A DNA stretch of 64,000 nt from contig NZ_CM001775.1 in the NCBI RefSeq assembly GCF_000332235.1, positions 675,630 through 739,629 of the forward strand, given 5' to 3'. Made by a program: the position numbers and the translations under genes. Below the pieces are notes generated by a model, which was given only the letters and a program-made list of their open reading frames with translations, was not told the origin of the DNA and ran no database searches. This DNA comes from Geminocystis herdmanii PCC 6308 (lineage in GTDB: Bacteria > Cyanobacteriota > Cyanobacteriia > Cyanobacteriales > Cyanobacteriaceae). Of this stretch, positions 25,498 to 33,850 are shown piece after piece (the stretch's first letter is position 1; each line of letters opens with the position of its first letter).

Positions 25498-25510
25498 ATT
25501 TGTTAAATAA

Positions 25511-26683
25511 TTAAAGTTTAAGAGTGGAATTAGGATAATTTTTTTCTAACTGATTAGCAATGGCTAAAAAACAATTAACAACGTGTTTTAAAGCAGTTTC
25601 TTCATTTTCTACTGCTTTGATTGATTCCTGTTTTTTTGTTTTTAATTCTTCCTCTCGTCTTTCTGCTTCCTTGAATTTTTGTTCAATGGGTTTCTCAATA
25701 TTATCATCAATAAAATCGATAAAACTTTCCAGTATGTCGGTGGCAAATCTATATTTTCTTGGCAGTAAATCTGTCACAGTTTCAATAACTCCTTTCACAG
25801 TACTACCAAAAAAAACTGTCAATCTTTCCCAAACACTTAAATTTGGTTTAACACTAATATTCTCTTGTTTTTCTTGTTCTTTTTTCTTGATCAATTCTTC
25901 TAAGGTTTTCTTGATCATGTCAGGTAAAATACAAGCTAGGGGCATTTCAACTTGATAAGGTGTTGGCAAATTTCCTGTTTTTTTCATACTGCCATCAAAT
26001 TGTAATTCAGCAAATCCCATCCCTACCGAACTAACGGGAATTAATCTCATAGGAGTCTTCTGTTGAGTCCGAAGTTTTACCAAATTTTTAAATTCTTCTA
26101 TTTGGAATAATCTATCTCTGATTTCTTCTAAAGTATAATAATCTTTAACAATGTCCCATTTGCTAATAACAAAATGAATTGGTTTGTCGGTTTTTTGCAT
26201 GATGGTTAAAATATTCGGCAAATCATTAATACTCCATCTCAACCCCGATTTTTGACCACGAATTAACTCACATATTCTTTGACCATCTAACAAAGCTACT
26301 AAAGCATCAGCATTATTTATTTTGTCCTCTAATTCGCTGTCAATATTTTCGTCATCTTCTCCTAACTCATCCGTTAATAATCCTCCAGCATAATCAAAAT
26401 AAATAAATTGACAAGCTGAGTAGATAGGTAGTTCAGGAGTTTGAACTTTACAGGTAAAAGTCCATTCTGATAAATCTTGTACTTGTGTTCCCTTTGGCCA
26501 CTTTTCTTCTAAAGCTAATTGGGTGTAAATATTTTTAAGTTTTTTACGTTTTTCTGCACTATCAACTTCAAGAAAAAAACCTAAATCCCCTTGAGTAGAT
26601 AATTTTTTATAAAGACTAGAAAGATAAACGGTTTTACCTGAACCTCTTTGTCCAAGCATGATGACGGTATAAGTGTTTAGCAT
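25511..26683 (-). CDS. TRAFAC-class GTPase (double-GTPase/DO-GTPase2-like)
   Basis: 390 aa. Walker A GQRGSGKT (residues 11-18), a switch/Walker B FDYAGG (about residue 96), and an NKxD-like SKWD in FVISKWDIV (about residue 175) make a complete G domain. The C-terminal 120 residues are a charged helical region with coiled coil (EAERREEELKTKKQESIKAV). Such GTPases occur in predicted bacterial conflict systems with adaptor and WD40 or membrane partners, as here. First gene of a two-gene operon (GTPase, then anchor/WD40). Function untested. Confidence 0.8.
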   Translation of the reverse strand: MLNTYTVIMLGQRGSGKTVYLSSLYKKLSTQGDLGFFLEVDSAEKRKKLKNIYTQLALEEKWPKGTQVQDLSEWTFTCKVQTPELPIYSACQFIYFDYAGGLLTDELGEDDENIDSELEDKINNADALVALLDGQRICELIRGQKSGLRWSINDLPNILTIMQKTDKPIHFVISKWDIVKDYYTLEEIRDRLFQIEEFKNLVKLRTQQKTPMRLIPVSSVGMGFAELQFDGSMKKTGNLPTPYQVEMPLACILPDMIKKTLEELIKKKEQEKQENISVKPNLSVWERLTVFFGSTVKGVIETVTDLLPRKYRFATDILESFIDFIDDNIEKPIEQKFKEAERREEELKTKKQESIKAVENEETALKHVVNCFLAIANQLEKNYPNSTLKL

Positions 26684-26811
26684 TTTTGGATTCTATATGA
26701 GTAAATTTGTCGGAAGTTAAGAAAAAAAGATGATTTGGTGTTACCACAGTTAATGTTGTTATGTAACAATATAGGTTAAAGTCCATTGAGTGATAACAAA
26801 ATTTGTTCTTT

Positions 26812-26876
26812 ATTTACTTATCACTGATGAAATGACAATTTATACAGGATTAAATAAATAATTAATAATTCTTTAC
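26812..26876 (-). promoter_or_regulatory. Duplicated upstream region, copy 1 (GTPase operon)
   Basis: Aligns without gaps to 29992-30056 (offset exactly 3,180 bp; about 12 mismatches in 67). In the minus direction both read TGTAAAGAATTATTAA, then CTG(T/C)ATAAATT. It lies 129 bp before the GTPase start. It may contain a shared promoter. Confidence 0.6.
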
Positions 26877-26890
26877 AGTCATAATCAATT

Positions 26891-28045
26891 TTAATTTTGA
26901 ATTTGTATCTCTGAATCTTGAGTATTATCATCCCCCGAATAAGGCGTATTCAATATTTTTGAGTCACGTCTATAACTTACCAAGCTCATAAATACTATAA
27001 TTAGGAGAATTAATCCACTAAAAGTAATTAATTTTATCTTATTTTTCTTTCTTTGTTTGATAGTTTGTTCTCGGAAAGATTCATCTGCTAAACATTTTTT
27101 CCCTAACAGAAAAGATTTATTTACTTTGTCTAACTTCTTGGAAAGTTTAGGTAATAAAGAATTATATTGTTTTTGAATTTCATTGACGATATATTTTTTA
27201 TTGTCTTGATGAAAATATAGGCTTCCTTGTTGATCAAAGCCAATAAATTGTATCTTACCAAATAAGAAAATATACTTTTCTAAAATAGAAATATTCAGAC
27301 TTAATTCGTCTTGACAATTTATTATGTGCCTCATGGTATTTCTGATACTTTTTGACTCTTCAAAAATAGGCTCAAAATTGTTAATCTGAATGTTTAAAAT
27401 ACCCCGTTCATTCAAATCAAAATCTATAGATAAGTTTTCTAAGTATTTACTAAAATTTAGAAAAAAATCGTCAACTGTTATCGACTTATTGTCATTTTGA
27501 ATTAACAAATTACTAAGTCTGCTATTAGATAAAATTTCCTTACCCATTGCCGATAAATAATTTATTTTGGGCAGATAATTTTTTAAAATTTCGTTAATCT
27601 TTGAACACTGATTTAAAAACTCTCGAATAGGATAAATATTATCATCAATAGTTAAACTTGGTTCATCTCCTTTGGTAAAACCAAGACTTTTTATAGAAGT
27701 ACCAAAGAGAGAAATTAGAGAAATTATACTGTTATAGTTAATAGGAAAATAAAATTTCTTCAAAGAGTTATTATGAATTATTTTAAAATTCAAATTAATC
27801 ATTTTTAAATCTTGATTTAATGTGTTGAAAATTTCAACTTTTTCTAATAACTTATCTTTGTTAGCGATAGGTAAAATGGGTTTAATATGATTAACTTTAT
27901 GCTCTATTTCTTCTTTAAATAAATCTAAAGTTTTTGATTCTGGAGGATTCTGTATCAGTTTAATAAAAGTCTCATCATTAACACAACTTTCTGCTAAAGT
28001 ATATAATTCCGTGACGGCATTAAGACTATTTGTATAGTATAGCAA
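26891..28045 (-). CDS. Tail-anchored helical protein, 5' end cut by IS630
   Basis: 384 aa as read from TTG 28045, which lies in the IS630 terminal repeat, so the natural N-terminus has been lost or displaced. It is largely helical with long polar segments. Near residue 345 a single membrane helix (LITFSGLILLIIVFMSLVSY) precedes a short acidic tail. No known domain recognised. It stands between the DUF262 and GTPase genes on the same strand and may be part of that system. Confidence 0.55.
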   Translation of the reverse strand: MLYYTNSLNAVTELYTLAESCVNDETFIKLIQNPPESKTLDLFKEEIEHKVNHIKPILPIANKDKLLEKVEIFNTLNQDLKMINLNFKIIHNNSLKKFYFPINYNSIISLISLFGTSIKSLGFTKGDEPSLTIDDNIYPIREFLNQCSKINEILKNYLPKINYLSAMGKEILSNSRLSNLLIQNDNKSITVDDFFLNFSKYLENLSIDFDLNERGILNIQINNFEPIFEESKSIRNTMRHIINCQDELSLNISILEKYIFLFGKIQFIGFDQQGSLYFHQDNKKYIVNEIQKQYNSLLPKLSKKLDKVNKSFLLGKKCLADESFREQTIKQRKKNKIKLITFSGLILLIIVFMSLVSYRRDSKILNTPYSGDDNTQDSEIQIQN

Positions 28046-28094
28046 TAAGGAATCATTTGTGAGAAAATACTAAAAACAATTAGTAAGAAAAATT

Positions 28095-28532
28095 GTGAAA
28101 GAATTAGACCAGTTTATCGAATCAAATCCAGATTCTAGAGAATTAAAAAGGGCATTAGCAGTCAGAATGACCCTTCAAGGTTATTCACATCGGGCAATCA
28201 AGAAAATTCTCCAGGTCTGTTCAGGATTTATTAGTAAATGGAAAGAACAATATATTATTCATGGCATAGAAGCACTCAAATTAGGATATAAAGGTTCGGT
28301 GGGATATTTGAGTAAAGAGGAAAAAACAGAACTGTTTCAATGGCTAAACAGTCAAGAAAGTTTGACCTTAGGGGAATTAGAATATTATATAGCCCAAAAG
28401 TACGGAGTAACTTATCAGGCAAAATCAAGCTATTATGATCTATTAGATGAAGGACAAATATCATGGAAAAAATCCCAAAAGAAAAATCCACAAAAAAATC
28501 AAGATTTAGTGGATAAAAAAAAGAAGAAATAA
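28095..28532 (+). CDS. IS630 transposase, first frame (HTH part)
   Basis: 145 aa: two helix-turn-helix units (RMTLQGYSHRAIKKILQVCS, YYIAQKYGVTYQAKSSYYDL) that bind the terminal repeats. It ends in the lysine run DLVDKKKKK at A8G (28515-28523). A -1 slip there gives DKKKEEIKEYIEKNKEKI and continues into the DDE frame, as in other IS630 elements expressed by slippage. Confidence 0.85.
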   Translation: MKELDQFIESNPDSRELKRALAVRMTLQGYSHRAIKKILQVCSGFISKWKEQYIIHGIEALKLGYKGSVGYLSKEEKTELFQWLNSQESLTLGELEYYIAQKYGVTYQAKSSYYDLLDEGQISWKKSQKKNPQKNQDLVDKKKKK

Positions 28533-28567
28533 AGGAATATATCGAGAAAAATAAAGAAAAAATAGAG

Positions 28568-29113
28568 TTGGGGAACTTAAAAATATTTTTTGTGGATGAA
28601 TGTCACTTATTATGGGGTGATATTTGTGGATATGTTTGGGGGAAAAAAGCAGAGAGAATAGAAGTGCCAATTAGAAATGAAAAAGAGAGACAAACTTATT
28701 ATGGGGGAGTAAACTATAGAACAGGACAGGTATTTATTAAGGATTATGAAGTAGGCAATACAGAAAATACAATAAACTTTATAAAATACTTAATATCAAA
28801 AAATAAGGATAGTCAAATAGTAATAATTTGGGATGGAGCAAAATATCATATAAGTAAAGAATTAAAGGAGTATTTAGGAAAAATAAATGAGGGAAAAGAA
28901 CAAGAAGACTGGTTGGTAAAATGTATAAAATTAGCACCAAATGCACCGGAACAAAATCCCATAGAAGATGTCTGGTTACAGGGAAAAGAAATATTAAGAA
29001 AATACTGGAATATGTGCAAAACCTTCAAAATAGTAAAGTGGTTATTTGAATGGGCAATTAAAGAACATATATTCAGTTTTCCCAAACTATCAATGTATGC
29101 TTCTTTCTCATGA
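28568..29113 (+). CDS. IS630 transposase, second frame (DDE catalytic part)
   Basis: 181 aa as written from an internal TTG; the fused frame begins at the A8 run. DDE residues: VDECHLLWG (first D), IIWDGAKYH (second D) and NAPEQNPIEDVW (E, in the usual N-P-x-E form). The end runs into the right terminal repeat. All catalytic residues are present, so the element may still be active if slippage occurs. Confidence 0.88.
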   Translation: MGNLKIFFVDECHLLWGDICGYVWGKKAERIEVPIRNEKERQTYYGGVNYRTGQVFIKDYEVGNTENTINFIKYLISKNKDSQIVIIWDGAKYHISKELKEYLGKINEGKEQEDWLVKCIKLAPNAPEQNPIEDVWLQGKEILRKYWNMCKTFKIVKWLFEWAIKEHIFSFPKLSMYASFS

Positions 29114-29953
29114 ATCATTCCTGATTGCTATAGTTAAGACTTTTTCTAGGACAGATTCTAATTGCTGAGTATGATCTTTATCTATGGGTTGCTTAATTTT
29201 TTCTCTCATATATTCATTTAAAACTTCTTTTTTTGGTGCAGGATATTTATTTTTTTCTTGATCAAAACCTTCATATAAACTTAAAAATCTCAATATCATT
29301 TCAACATCCAACATTCTACATTTATCAGGTTGTCCTTTTTTTGGTTTTCTAAATTTAGGAAATACCTCGACAAGCTCTCTAAAAATATCTTTTACACTAC
29401 ACTTGATTATAAAGTCATTCCATTCGCCGTGAAACATACAGTTTCGTAATTCTTGGGGATTTAAGGAAACCGAACCATTATTTAATCTTCCGAATACTTC
29501 AAATTGAATTTCAGGATGTGTTCCAGACTCTATAACAATAGTATTTATTTCTCTTCCCAAAAATAAACCTTTCAAATTAACAGGAAGAGAATTAAATGTG
29601 CTTTGATTTAGTTCTTTTAGTGTTTGTAAACTTCCTAGTTTTAAATCACCATTTACAAAATTTTCCAGTGTAGTTAATCTTTGAACTCCATCAATAATTT
29701 CTAAGATAGTTGTTCCTTCTTTTTCATCAAATTTTTCTAGGAAAAAAAGTGGTGGAATTGGTACATCCATAAAAATAGATTCGATAAAGCGGTATTGTTT
29801 CTCTTTATCCCACACAAAATTTCTTTGATAGGGAGGGACTATTATTATATTATTTTGACGATTAGCAACCAAATCTTGGACTGATCTTGTGATGGTTTTT
29901 TTGATTACTCGAACTTCTCTAAGTTGTTGAAGGAAATTTTCTGCGATCGCCAT
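29108..29953 (-). CDS. DUF262 (GmrSD N-terminal-like) protein, 3' end cut by IS630
   Basis: 281 aa. The ParB/DUF262 NTPase-nuclease pattern is clear: IIVPPYQRNFVWDKEKQYRF, then IESIFMDVPIPPLFFLE, LEIIDGVQRLTTLENFV (the DGQQR-type motif) and FGRLNNGSVSLNPQELRNC. DUF262 is found in GmrSD type IV restriction and other anti-phage systems. The last residues (AIRNDS) come from the IS630 terminal repeat; family members usually run on another 80 or more residues. Possibly non-functional. Confidence 0.82.
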   Translation of the reverse strand: MAIAENFLQQLREVRVIKKTITRSVQDLVANRQNNIIIVPPYQRNFVWDKEKQYRFIESIFMDVPIPPLFFLEKFDEKEGTTILEIIDGVQRLTTLENFVNGDLKLGSLQTLKELNQSTFNSLPVNLKGLFLGREINTIVIESGTHPEIQFEVFGRLNNGSVSLNPQELRNCMFHGEWNDFIIKCSVKDIFRELVEVFPKFRKPKKGQPDKCRMLDVEMILRFLSLYEGFDQEKNKYPAPKKEVLNEYMREKIKQPIDKDHTQQLESVLEKVLTIAIRNDS

Positions 29954-29991
29954 AATTTTATCTGTGGTTTATTTACAATAATTTTTGCTCT

Positions 29992-30056
29992 ATCCACTTA
30001 TCAATGACAAAATTATAATTTATGCAGAATTAAAAGAATACTTAATAATTCTTTAC
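29992..30056 (-). promoter_or_regulatory. Duplicated upstream region, copy 2 (DUF262 gene)
   Basis: Ungapped relative of 26812-26876, about 82% identical over 67 bp. It ends 39 bp before the DUF262 start, so it likely contains that gene's promoter. Confidence 0.6.
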
Positions 30057-30121
30057 AAAAGAATCAAAAGCAGTGTCTCTCATCGTAAAAAGAAATATTA
30101 ATTCAGGAAGAAAAAGAGTTA

Positions 30122-30143
30122 GCCGTTTGGGGGGGAGAGAGAG
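30122..30143 (+). repeat. GCCGTTTGGG plus G-run motif, copy 2
   Basis: GCCGTTTGGGGGGGAGAGAG. With the inverted copy at 31206-31225 it brackets the small-ORF/macro-domain block. Confidence 0.6.
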
Positions 30144-30165
30144 ATAGGTTAGAAACAAATTAAAC

Positions 30166-30240
30166 ATGACTGACTTAGAAAAAGTATTAACAGAAATCGC
30201 CCTTGATTTAGAGAGGTTAGAAAAAAGATTAATAATATAG
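30166..30240 (+). CDS. 24-aa leader-like ORF
   Basis: MTDLEKVLTEIALDLERLEK plus RLII, a single amphipathic helix. It overlaps the next frame by one base (TAG/GTG at 30240). The coupling to a run of small ORFs makes translation plausible; function unknown. Confidence 0.4.
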   Translation: MTDLEKVLTEIALDLERLEKRLII

Positions 30241-30410
30241 TGATTTTAAACGATAGAGATTTGAGTATGTTTGAAGGGCGACTTTTAGGCTTAAACGATT
30301 GCTATAAAAAAGTTAAAGCTATACGGTACTTTTTAGATAAAGTAAGCTATTTAAGCCACTTAACTAAAGACTTTAAAGATTATAATTTAGGAGAATTAAA
30401 TGATTACTAA
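30240..30410 (+). CDS. Small hypothetical protein, 56 aa
   Basis: GTG start at 30240 (ATG 30267 is the alternative, 47 aa). Reads MILNDRDLSMFEGRLLGLN, then KVKAIRYFLDKVSYLSHLTK, a helical small protein. Its end overlaps the next ATG (30400). Part of a tightly packed phage-like ladder. Confidence 0.5.
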   Translation: MILNDRDLSMFEGRLLGLNDCYKKVKAIRYFLDKVSYLSHLTKDFKDYNLGELNDY

Positions 30411-30549
30411 AAAAGAGATTTATTATGTACCCTTTAACGACTTTAATAATTCTTGGTACAAAGACTTGCAAGGAAAATATTTAGATAAAATAGTGCCTTA
30501 TTGTATCGTAATTAAACAAGTAATAGAGGTAGAAAATAATGAGAATTAA
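30400..30549 (+). CDS. Small hypothetical protein, 49 aa
   Basis: ATG 30400 with AGGAG 6 bp upstream. Reads MITKKEIYYVPFNDFNNSWY, then KYLDKIVPYCIVIKQVIEVE; predicted beta-rich. It overlaps the previous frame by 11 bp. No family recognised. Confidence 0.5.
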   Translation: MITKKEIYYVPFNDFNNSWYKDLQGKYLDKIVPYCIVIKQVIEVENNEN

Positions 30550-30562
30550 AGGAGTTAAAAAT

Positions 30563-30757
30563 ATGAAATTATACGACCTTAGAGATTCTGTTCTACGCAT
30601 ATCTTATGAGCTAGATAATCTTAAAAGTCTAATAATAAAACTAGAAGTAACTAAAGATGAATTAGAGGAACAAAAAGTAAAATTGTTAAATCAACTAGAG
30701 CAATTAATAAAGGAAAATACAGAAGATTTAAACTCTGATATTTTAGGTGATAAATAA
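30563..30757 (+). CDS. Small coiled-coil protein, 64 aa
   Basis: I chose ATG 30563, which has GGAG 8 bp upstream; the frame is open from 30539. Reads MKLYDLRDSVLRISYELDNL and an E/K/L heptad region (LEVTKDELEEQKVKLLNQLE), a coiled coil. The stop is immediately followed by the ATG of the macro-domain gene. Confidence 0.6.
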   Translation: MKLYDLRDSVLRISYELDNLKSLIIKLEVTKDELEEQKVKLLNQLEQLIKENTEDLNSDILGDK

Positions 30758-31198
30758 ATGATTAAAGAAATTAAACAAGATATTTTGGCTGTAGATAAAG
30801 GCATTATTGTACATCAAGTTAATTGTCGCAAAGTTATGGGTGCAGGATTAGCGAAACAAATAGCCACAAAACACCCAAAAGTTAAACGGGAATTTTTGGC
30901 TAAACGAGAATGGAAATTAGGGGATGTGCAATTCATCAAAGTCGCCCCTGAGTTAGTGGTGTGTAATTTGGCTGGACAATACACCTTTGGCACAGAGCAG
31001 AAAAGATACACCAATTATGATGCTTTAAGAACTGGTTTTGAAAAAGTGCTAAATGAAGCCCTCTATATTAAGCATAATATTTTTCTACCCTCTGAAATTG
31101 GCTGTCGATTAGGTGGAGGTGATTGGCAACAAGTTCTACATATCATTTATAGCGTCTTCATTAATAATGAAGTCACTGTTTACATCTGCAACCTATAA
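30758..31198 (+). CDS. Macro-domain protein (ADP-ribose binding, DarG-like fold)
   Basis: 146 aa, a single macro domain: GIIVHQVNCRKVMGAGLAKQ (NxN/GxGLA ADP-ribose motif) and the phosphate-binding end PSEIGCRLGGGDWQQVLHII. Such domains bind ADP-ribose or remove it from proteins or DNA; DarG reverses DarT DNA ADP-ribosylation. No DarT-like toxin is visible upstream, only four small ORFs. An anti-defence or nucleotide-repair role for the island is a guess. Confidence 0.88.
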   Translation: MIKEIKQDILAVDKGIIVHQVNCRKVMGAGLAKQIATKHPKVKREFLAKREWKLGDVQFIKVAPELVVCNLAGQYTFGTEQKRYTNYDALRTGFEKVLNEALYIKHNIFLPSEIGCRLGGGDWQQVLHIIYSVFINNEVTVYICNL

Positions 31199-31205
31199 CA
31201 CCACA

Positions 31206-31225
31206 CCCCCCCCCTCCCAAACGGC
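31206..31225 (-). repeat. GCCGTTTGGG plus G-run motif, copy 3 (inverted)
   Basis: The minus strand reads GCCGTTTGGGAGGGGGGGGG directly after the macro-domain gene. Confidence 0.6.
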
Positions 31226-31358
31226 TAAAACTATCTTGAATGGGTGAACTACCAAAATCGCCCCTCTCATATATCTTTTTTTCTAACAATGTAGGGATAG
31301 TTAGTTTGTTGTGTTTTATAACTACACACATGGTATCTTCATTTTTAAAGAAACAGAA

Positions 31359-31923
31359 GTGACGCTCTCACACTGACCTGTAGTACAGATGTGAGCTTCT
31401 TACCTCACGATAAGAATTTTCTGCTTCATCGGACGGCACTAGCCTTACAGACAAGTCCATAAGACCCCGTAACCGCTACCCTCCACAGACTGTGTACGAT
31501 TCGCCCAACCGCAATTTTACTGGTTTTCATCGTTAAGATTTTACTTGCACACGACTGTTTACAACTGTGCAAAACCCCATATCTTAAGTTGTCAAAGTGC
31601 ATAACCGTATTCTCAAACTGCGCACTGTTCACCAGAAAAATCTGTACGTTTGTGACGCTTGACGAGGTGGTCAACCTATTTATATACTAGACTATGTTAA
31701 GTTGATTTGTCAAGTACTATGAGAAATAAAAAAGTAGAGGTGAGGTTAAATGAAATTGAGTACAAATGGTTGAAAGAATATGCAGAGAAAGAACAGATAC
31801 CAATGGGGGAGGCTATGAGAAGATTTTTGAATAGCTATAGGTTGGTATCTTAAACTTGGACGGCAATTCATCCCACACTGATTTGTTAACGTTTTTATCG
31901 AAAATACAGTGTGGGGCTTCTTA
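31359..31923 (-). mobile_element. Decayed IS200/IS605-type element
   Basis: 565 bp. Its right end (GTGACGCTCTCACACTGACC) and left end (GGACGGCAATTCATCCCACAC, GTGTGGGGCTTCTTAC) match those of the element at 18253-19684 with compensatory hairpin changes. The left end again abuts CTTTAG. A frame at 31426-31674 retains scrambled TnpB-like pieces. The transposon core is gone. Confidence 0.75.
31719..31853 (+). CDS. Ribbon-helix-helix-like small protein inside the IS605 remnant
   Basis: 44 aa: MRNKKVEVRLNEIEYKWLKE, then EKEQIPMGEAMRRFLNSY, a basic strand followed by two helices. Small RHH frames of this kind sit opposite tnpB in several cyanobacterial IS elements. It may regulate the transposon. 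It is still intact although tnpB has decayed. Confidence 0.6.
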   Translation: MRNKKVEVRLNEIEYKWLKEYAEKEQIPMGEAMRRFLNSYRLVS

Positions 31924-32864
31924 CTAAAGACCCTAAAAGCAATGGGGTGAATCAAAAAATTTGCTTGAATGGGCTTACTGTGTATGAATGCAAAATTTTT
32001 GAGATCCCCTTGCTGAAAGTGGATTGCGAGTTAGAATAGTGAAGCCATTTTTTTGATTATACCGTGTGTACTGCATGACCTTTATATGTATATATGAAAT
32101 TTTGGGGATGATCTTCTTTCTTTGAAATATATTTTTTTTGTATAGTTAGAAGACTGTATTATTCTCTTTCTTATATTTCTTACCTTATTCATTACTATTT
32201 ATTATATATAATTTTTTATTTATTATATATAGTTATATAAGACTTTATTTATTTATTATGTATTATGTATTTTAAATGTTTATCCTTGTATTTTTATAAG
32301 GTAGGGGGTATCTCTCCATTTTTTTATTATTTTATTTTATTTATATAAAAATAATAAATGTTAATGGAGGAAGTTTGTTTAGTTGTCTGTGTCGATATTT
32401 ATATTATGCCAGATACTTTTATTAATGTCAAGGTATTTCTAAAACTAACTAAGATACTACAATTTTAAGTGTAATGAGTGGGTATATGCAAAATTAGGTA
32501 TCTATTATATAGTGGTGATTTTGCTAAATGAGTTAGAGAAAAGAGTGTTAAATCTAATCTGTTTTGTGAGGGGTATTCTACAGCGTAAAATCTAAGGGCT
32601 TAAAGCTACTTAAGTTTATGAAGAGCGTCTAATGCGTTAGAAAAATAGAGTAAAACTAAATAGGTTTTAAAGGAGTGTGTAAATGAGTTAGGAATTAAGC
32701 GTTAAATCTAAGGGCGTTTCTGTAAGAGTGTCTAAGCGAGTTATTTTAAAGTGTTATTTCCTAAATAAGTTTTTTAAGAGTGTTTAAGGGCTTAATTTCT
32801 ACGCAAGTTTGTCTAAGCCAGTATAAGTTAGGTAATTTAAAGGGCTAAATTCTACAGAAGTTTA
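31924..32864. other. Non-coding AT-rich region with degenerate repeats
   Basis: 32160-32350 is almost pure A/T with TTATTTATTATATATA-type repeats. 32500-32864 contains degenerate direct repeats built from TAAGAGTGT(C/T)TAAG, AAATCTAAGGGC, ATGAGTTAG and TTCTACAG/GCAAGTTT words, at irregular 50-120 bp spacing. No coding frame is supported. The integrase catalytic half that should be near here is missing. Confidence 0.5.
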
Positions 32865-32906
32865 GGGAGCAGGTCAGTTCTGCGAAACAAAAGTACTATT
32901 GAGTGC

Positions 32907-33254
32907 TTAAAGACAATTATTGAGATATGCACATCTATGTTTGAGTACTTGAGAGACATTTTCTTTATTCCATTGTGCACCAGATATTTTGAGTCGCCGA
33001 TCTATTTGTTTTACCGTTGACTCCACTGCCCCAGAACCAATGGAACAAATTTGTTCTTCCTGATAATAGCCGTAATTGATGATACGATGTCGGTGAGTCT
33101 TGAGATAATTACAGAAATTTTCTGCCTGTTTTTTCTTCATCCCAGATATTAGTGTGATTGTTTCATCTACTTTTCCTCTCCAAAGTAAATTTTCCGCTTC
33201 TTTTAATCTTTTTACTCCCCCCAACTTTGTTAAATTTCCATCAAATGATACCAA
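32907..33254 (-). pseudogene. ISKra4-type transposase, C-terminal part
   Basis: 115-aa frame ending YLNNCL. SIGSGAVESTVKQIDRRLKI then SGAQWNKENVSQVLKHRCAY is the family-typical end. The frame joins the upstream one only after removing the MITE and correcting a one-base deletion (ATGGAAATTTAAC for ATGGAAAATTTAAC), since LDWYHLME must precede NLTKLGG. Confidence 0.85.
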
Positions 33255-33261
33255 TCAAGTA

Positions 33262-33365
33262 TACTTGGCGAGGGTATAACTTGAGTTTGGTGAAGGTAGG
33301 CAAAAGGCAAATAGGCAAAAGGCAACTGTACATTTTGCAACATCAGATTATAACCTTGATGAGTA
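33262..33365 (+). mobile_element. 104-bp MITE, copy C, inside the ISKra4-type transposase
   Basis: Same orientation as copy A and one base different (GCAAATAGG for GCAAGTAGG). Flanked by TA (33260-33261, 33366-33367). Without it the codons GAA ATA CTT GAT TGG restore E-I-L-D-W-Y-H, a conserved transposase segment. Confidence 0.93.
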
Positions 33366-33850
33366 TATTTCCCTTTTTTCACCATCTGGATTTAATTGTT
33401 TAATGATGTTCCAAATTCCAGAATGTCCATCCCCCAAACAGGTTAACGGTTCTGATAGTTTTTGTTGATTCACCCAATGGATTAATTCTTCATTTTGTGC
33501 AAACCACGCTTTTCTTTCTTGTTGATTAACACAAATCGCTTTATAGTCGCGCCAAACACAACTTTTTCTTTTTTCTTTTGTTCTTAATCTTACCTTGCCC
33601 CCATCGAGATTAATTTCTTCGATTTGTTTTTCCGTAGCTATTTCTGGAAATTGATAACGATGTATAATTCGTTGTTGGGTTCTCCCAGATATTTTCATCC
33701 CCGTATAATATTCCACATCCCGAGCCGCATTTTCATAAGAAACATTGGCACTAGCTCTGACACAACATTTTTCTAAATAAGGACTAATTCGTTGATTTGT
33801 GTTTAAATTTAATCTGATAGCTTGTTTTTCTGTTATGGGTAATTTACCTA
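33348..33850 (-). pseudogene. ISKra4-type transposase, middle part
   Basis: In one frame from about 33850 (ILGKLPITEKQAIRLNLN) through CCVRASANVSYENAARDVEY, MKISGRTQQRIIHRYQF and the catalytic segment LTCLGDGHSGIWNII to KREI, where the MITE enters. The listed ATG (33716) is internal to the gene. Confidence 0.85.

Larger units (their letters stand above)
28040..29130 (+). mobile_element. IS630-family insertion sequence
   Basis: 1,091 bp with about 28-bp inverted ends (TAGCAAT-A/C-AGGAAT and onward to TGAGAAA), flanked by TA duplications (28038-28039, 29131-29132). It carries two frames joined by an A8 slippery run. It separates the DUF262 gene from the 384-aa gene, and both lost coding sequence or natural termini at its edges. 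Confidence 0.92.

Noticed and set aside
13108..31225. G-runs as a proven G-quadruplex
   Set aside because: Only one G-run per motif; a quadruplex needs four.
31426..31674. 82-aa minus ORF as a gene
   Set aside because: Scrambled remnant of TnpB within a decayed IS605 element; motifs out of order.
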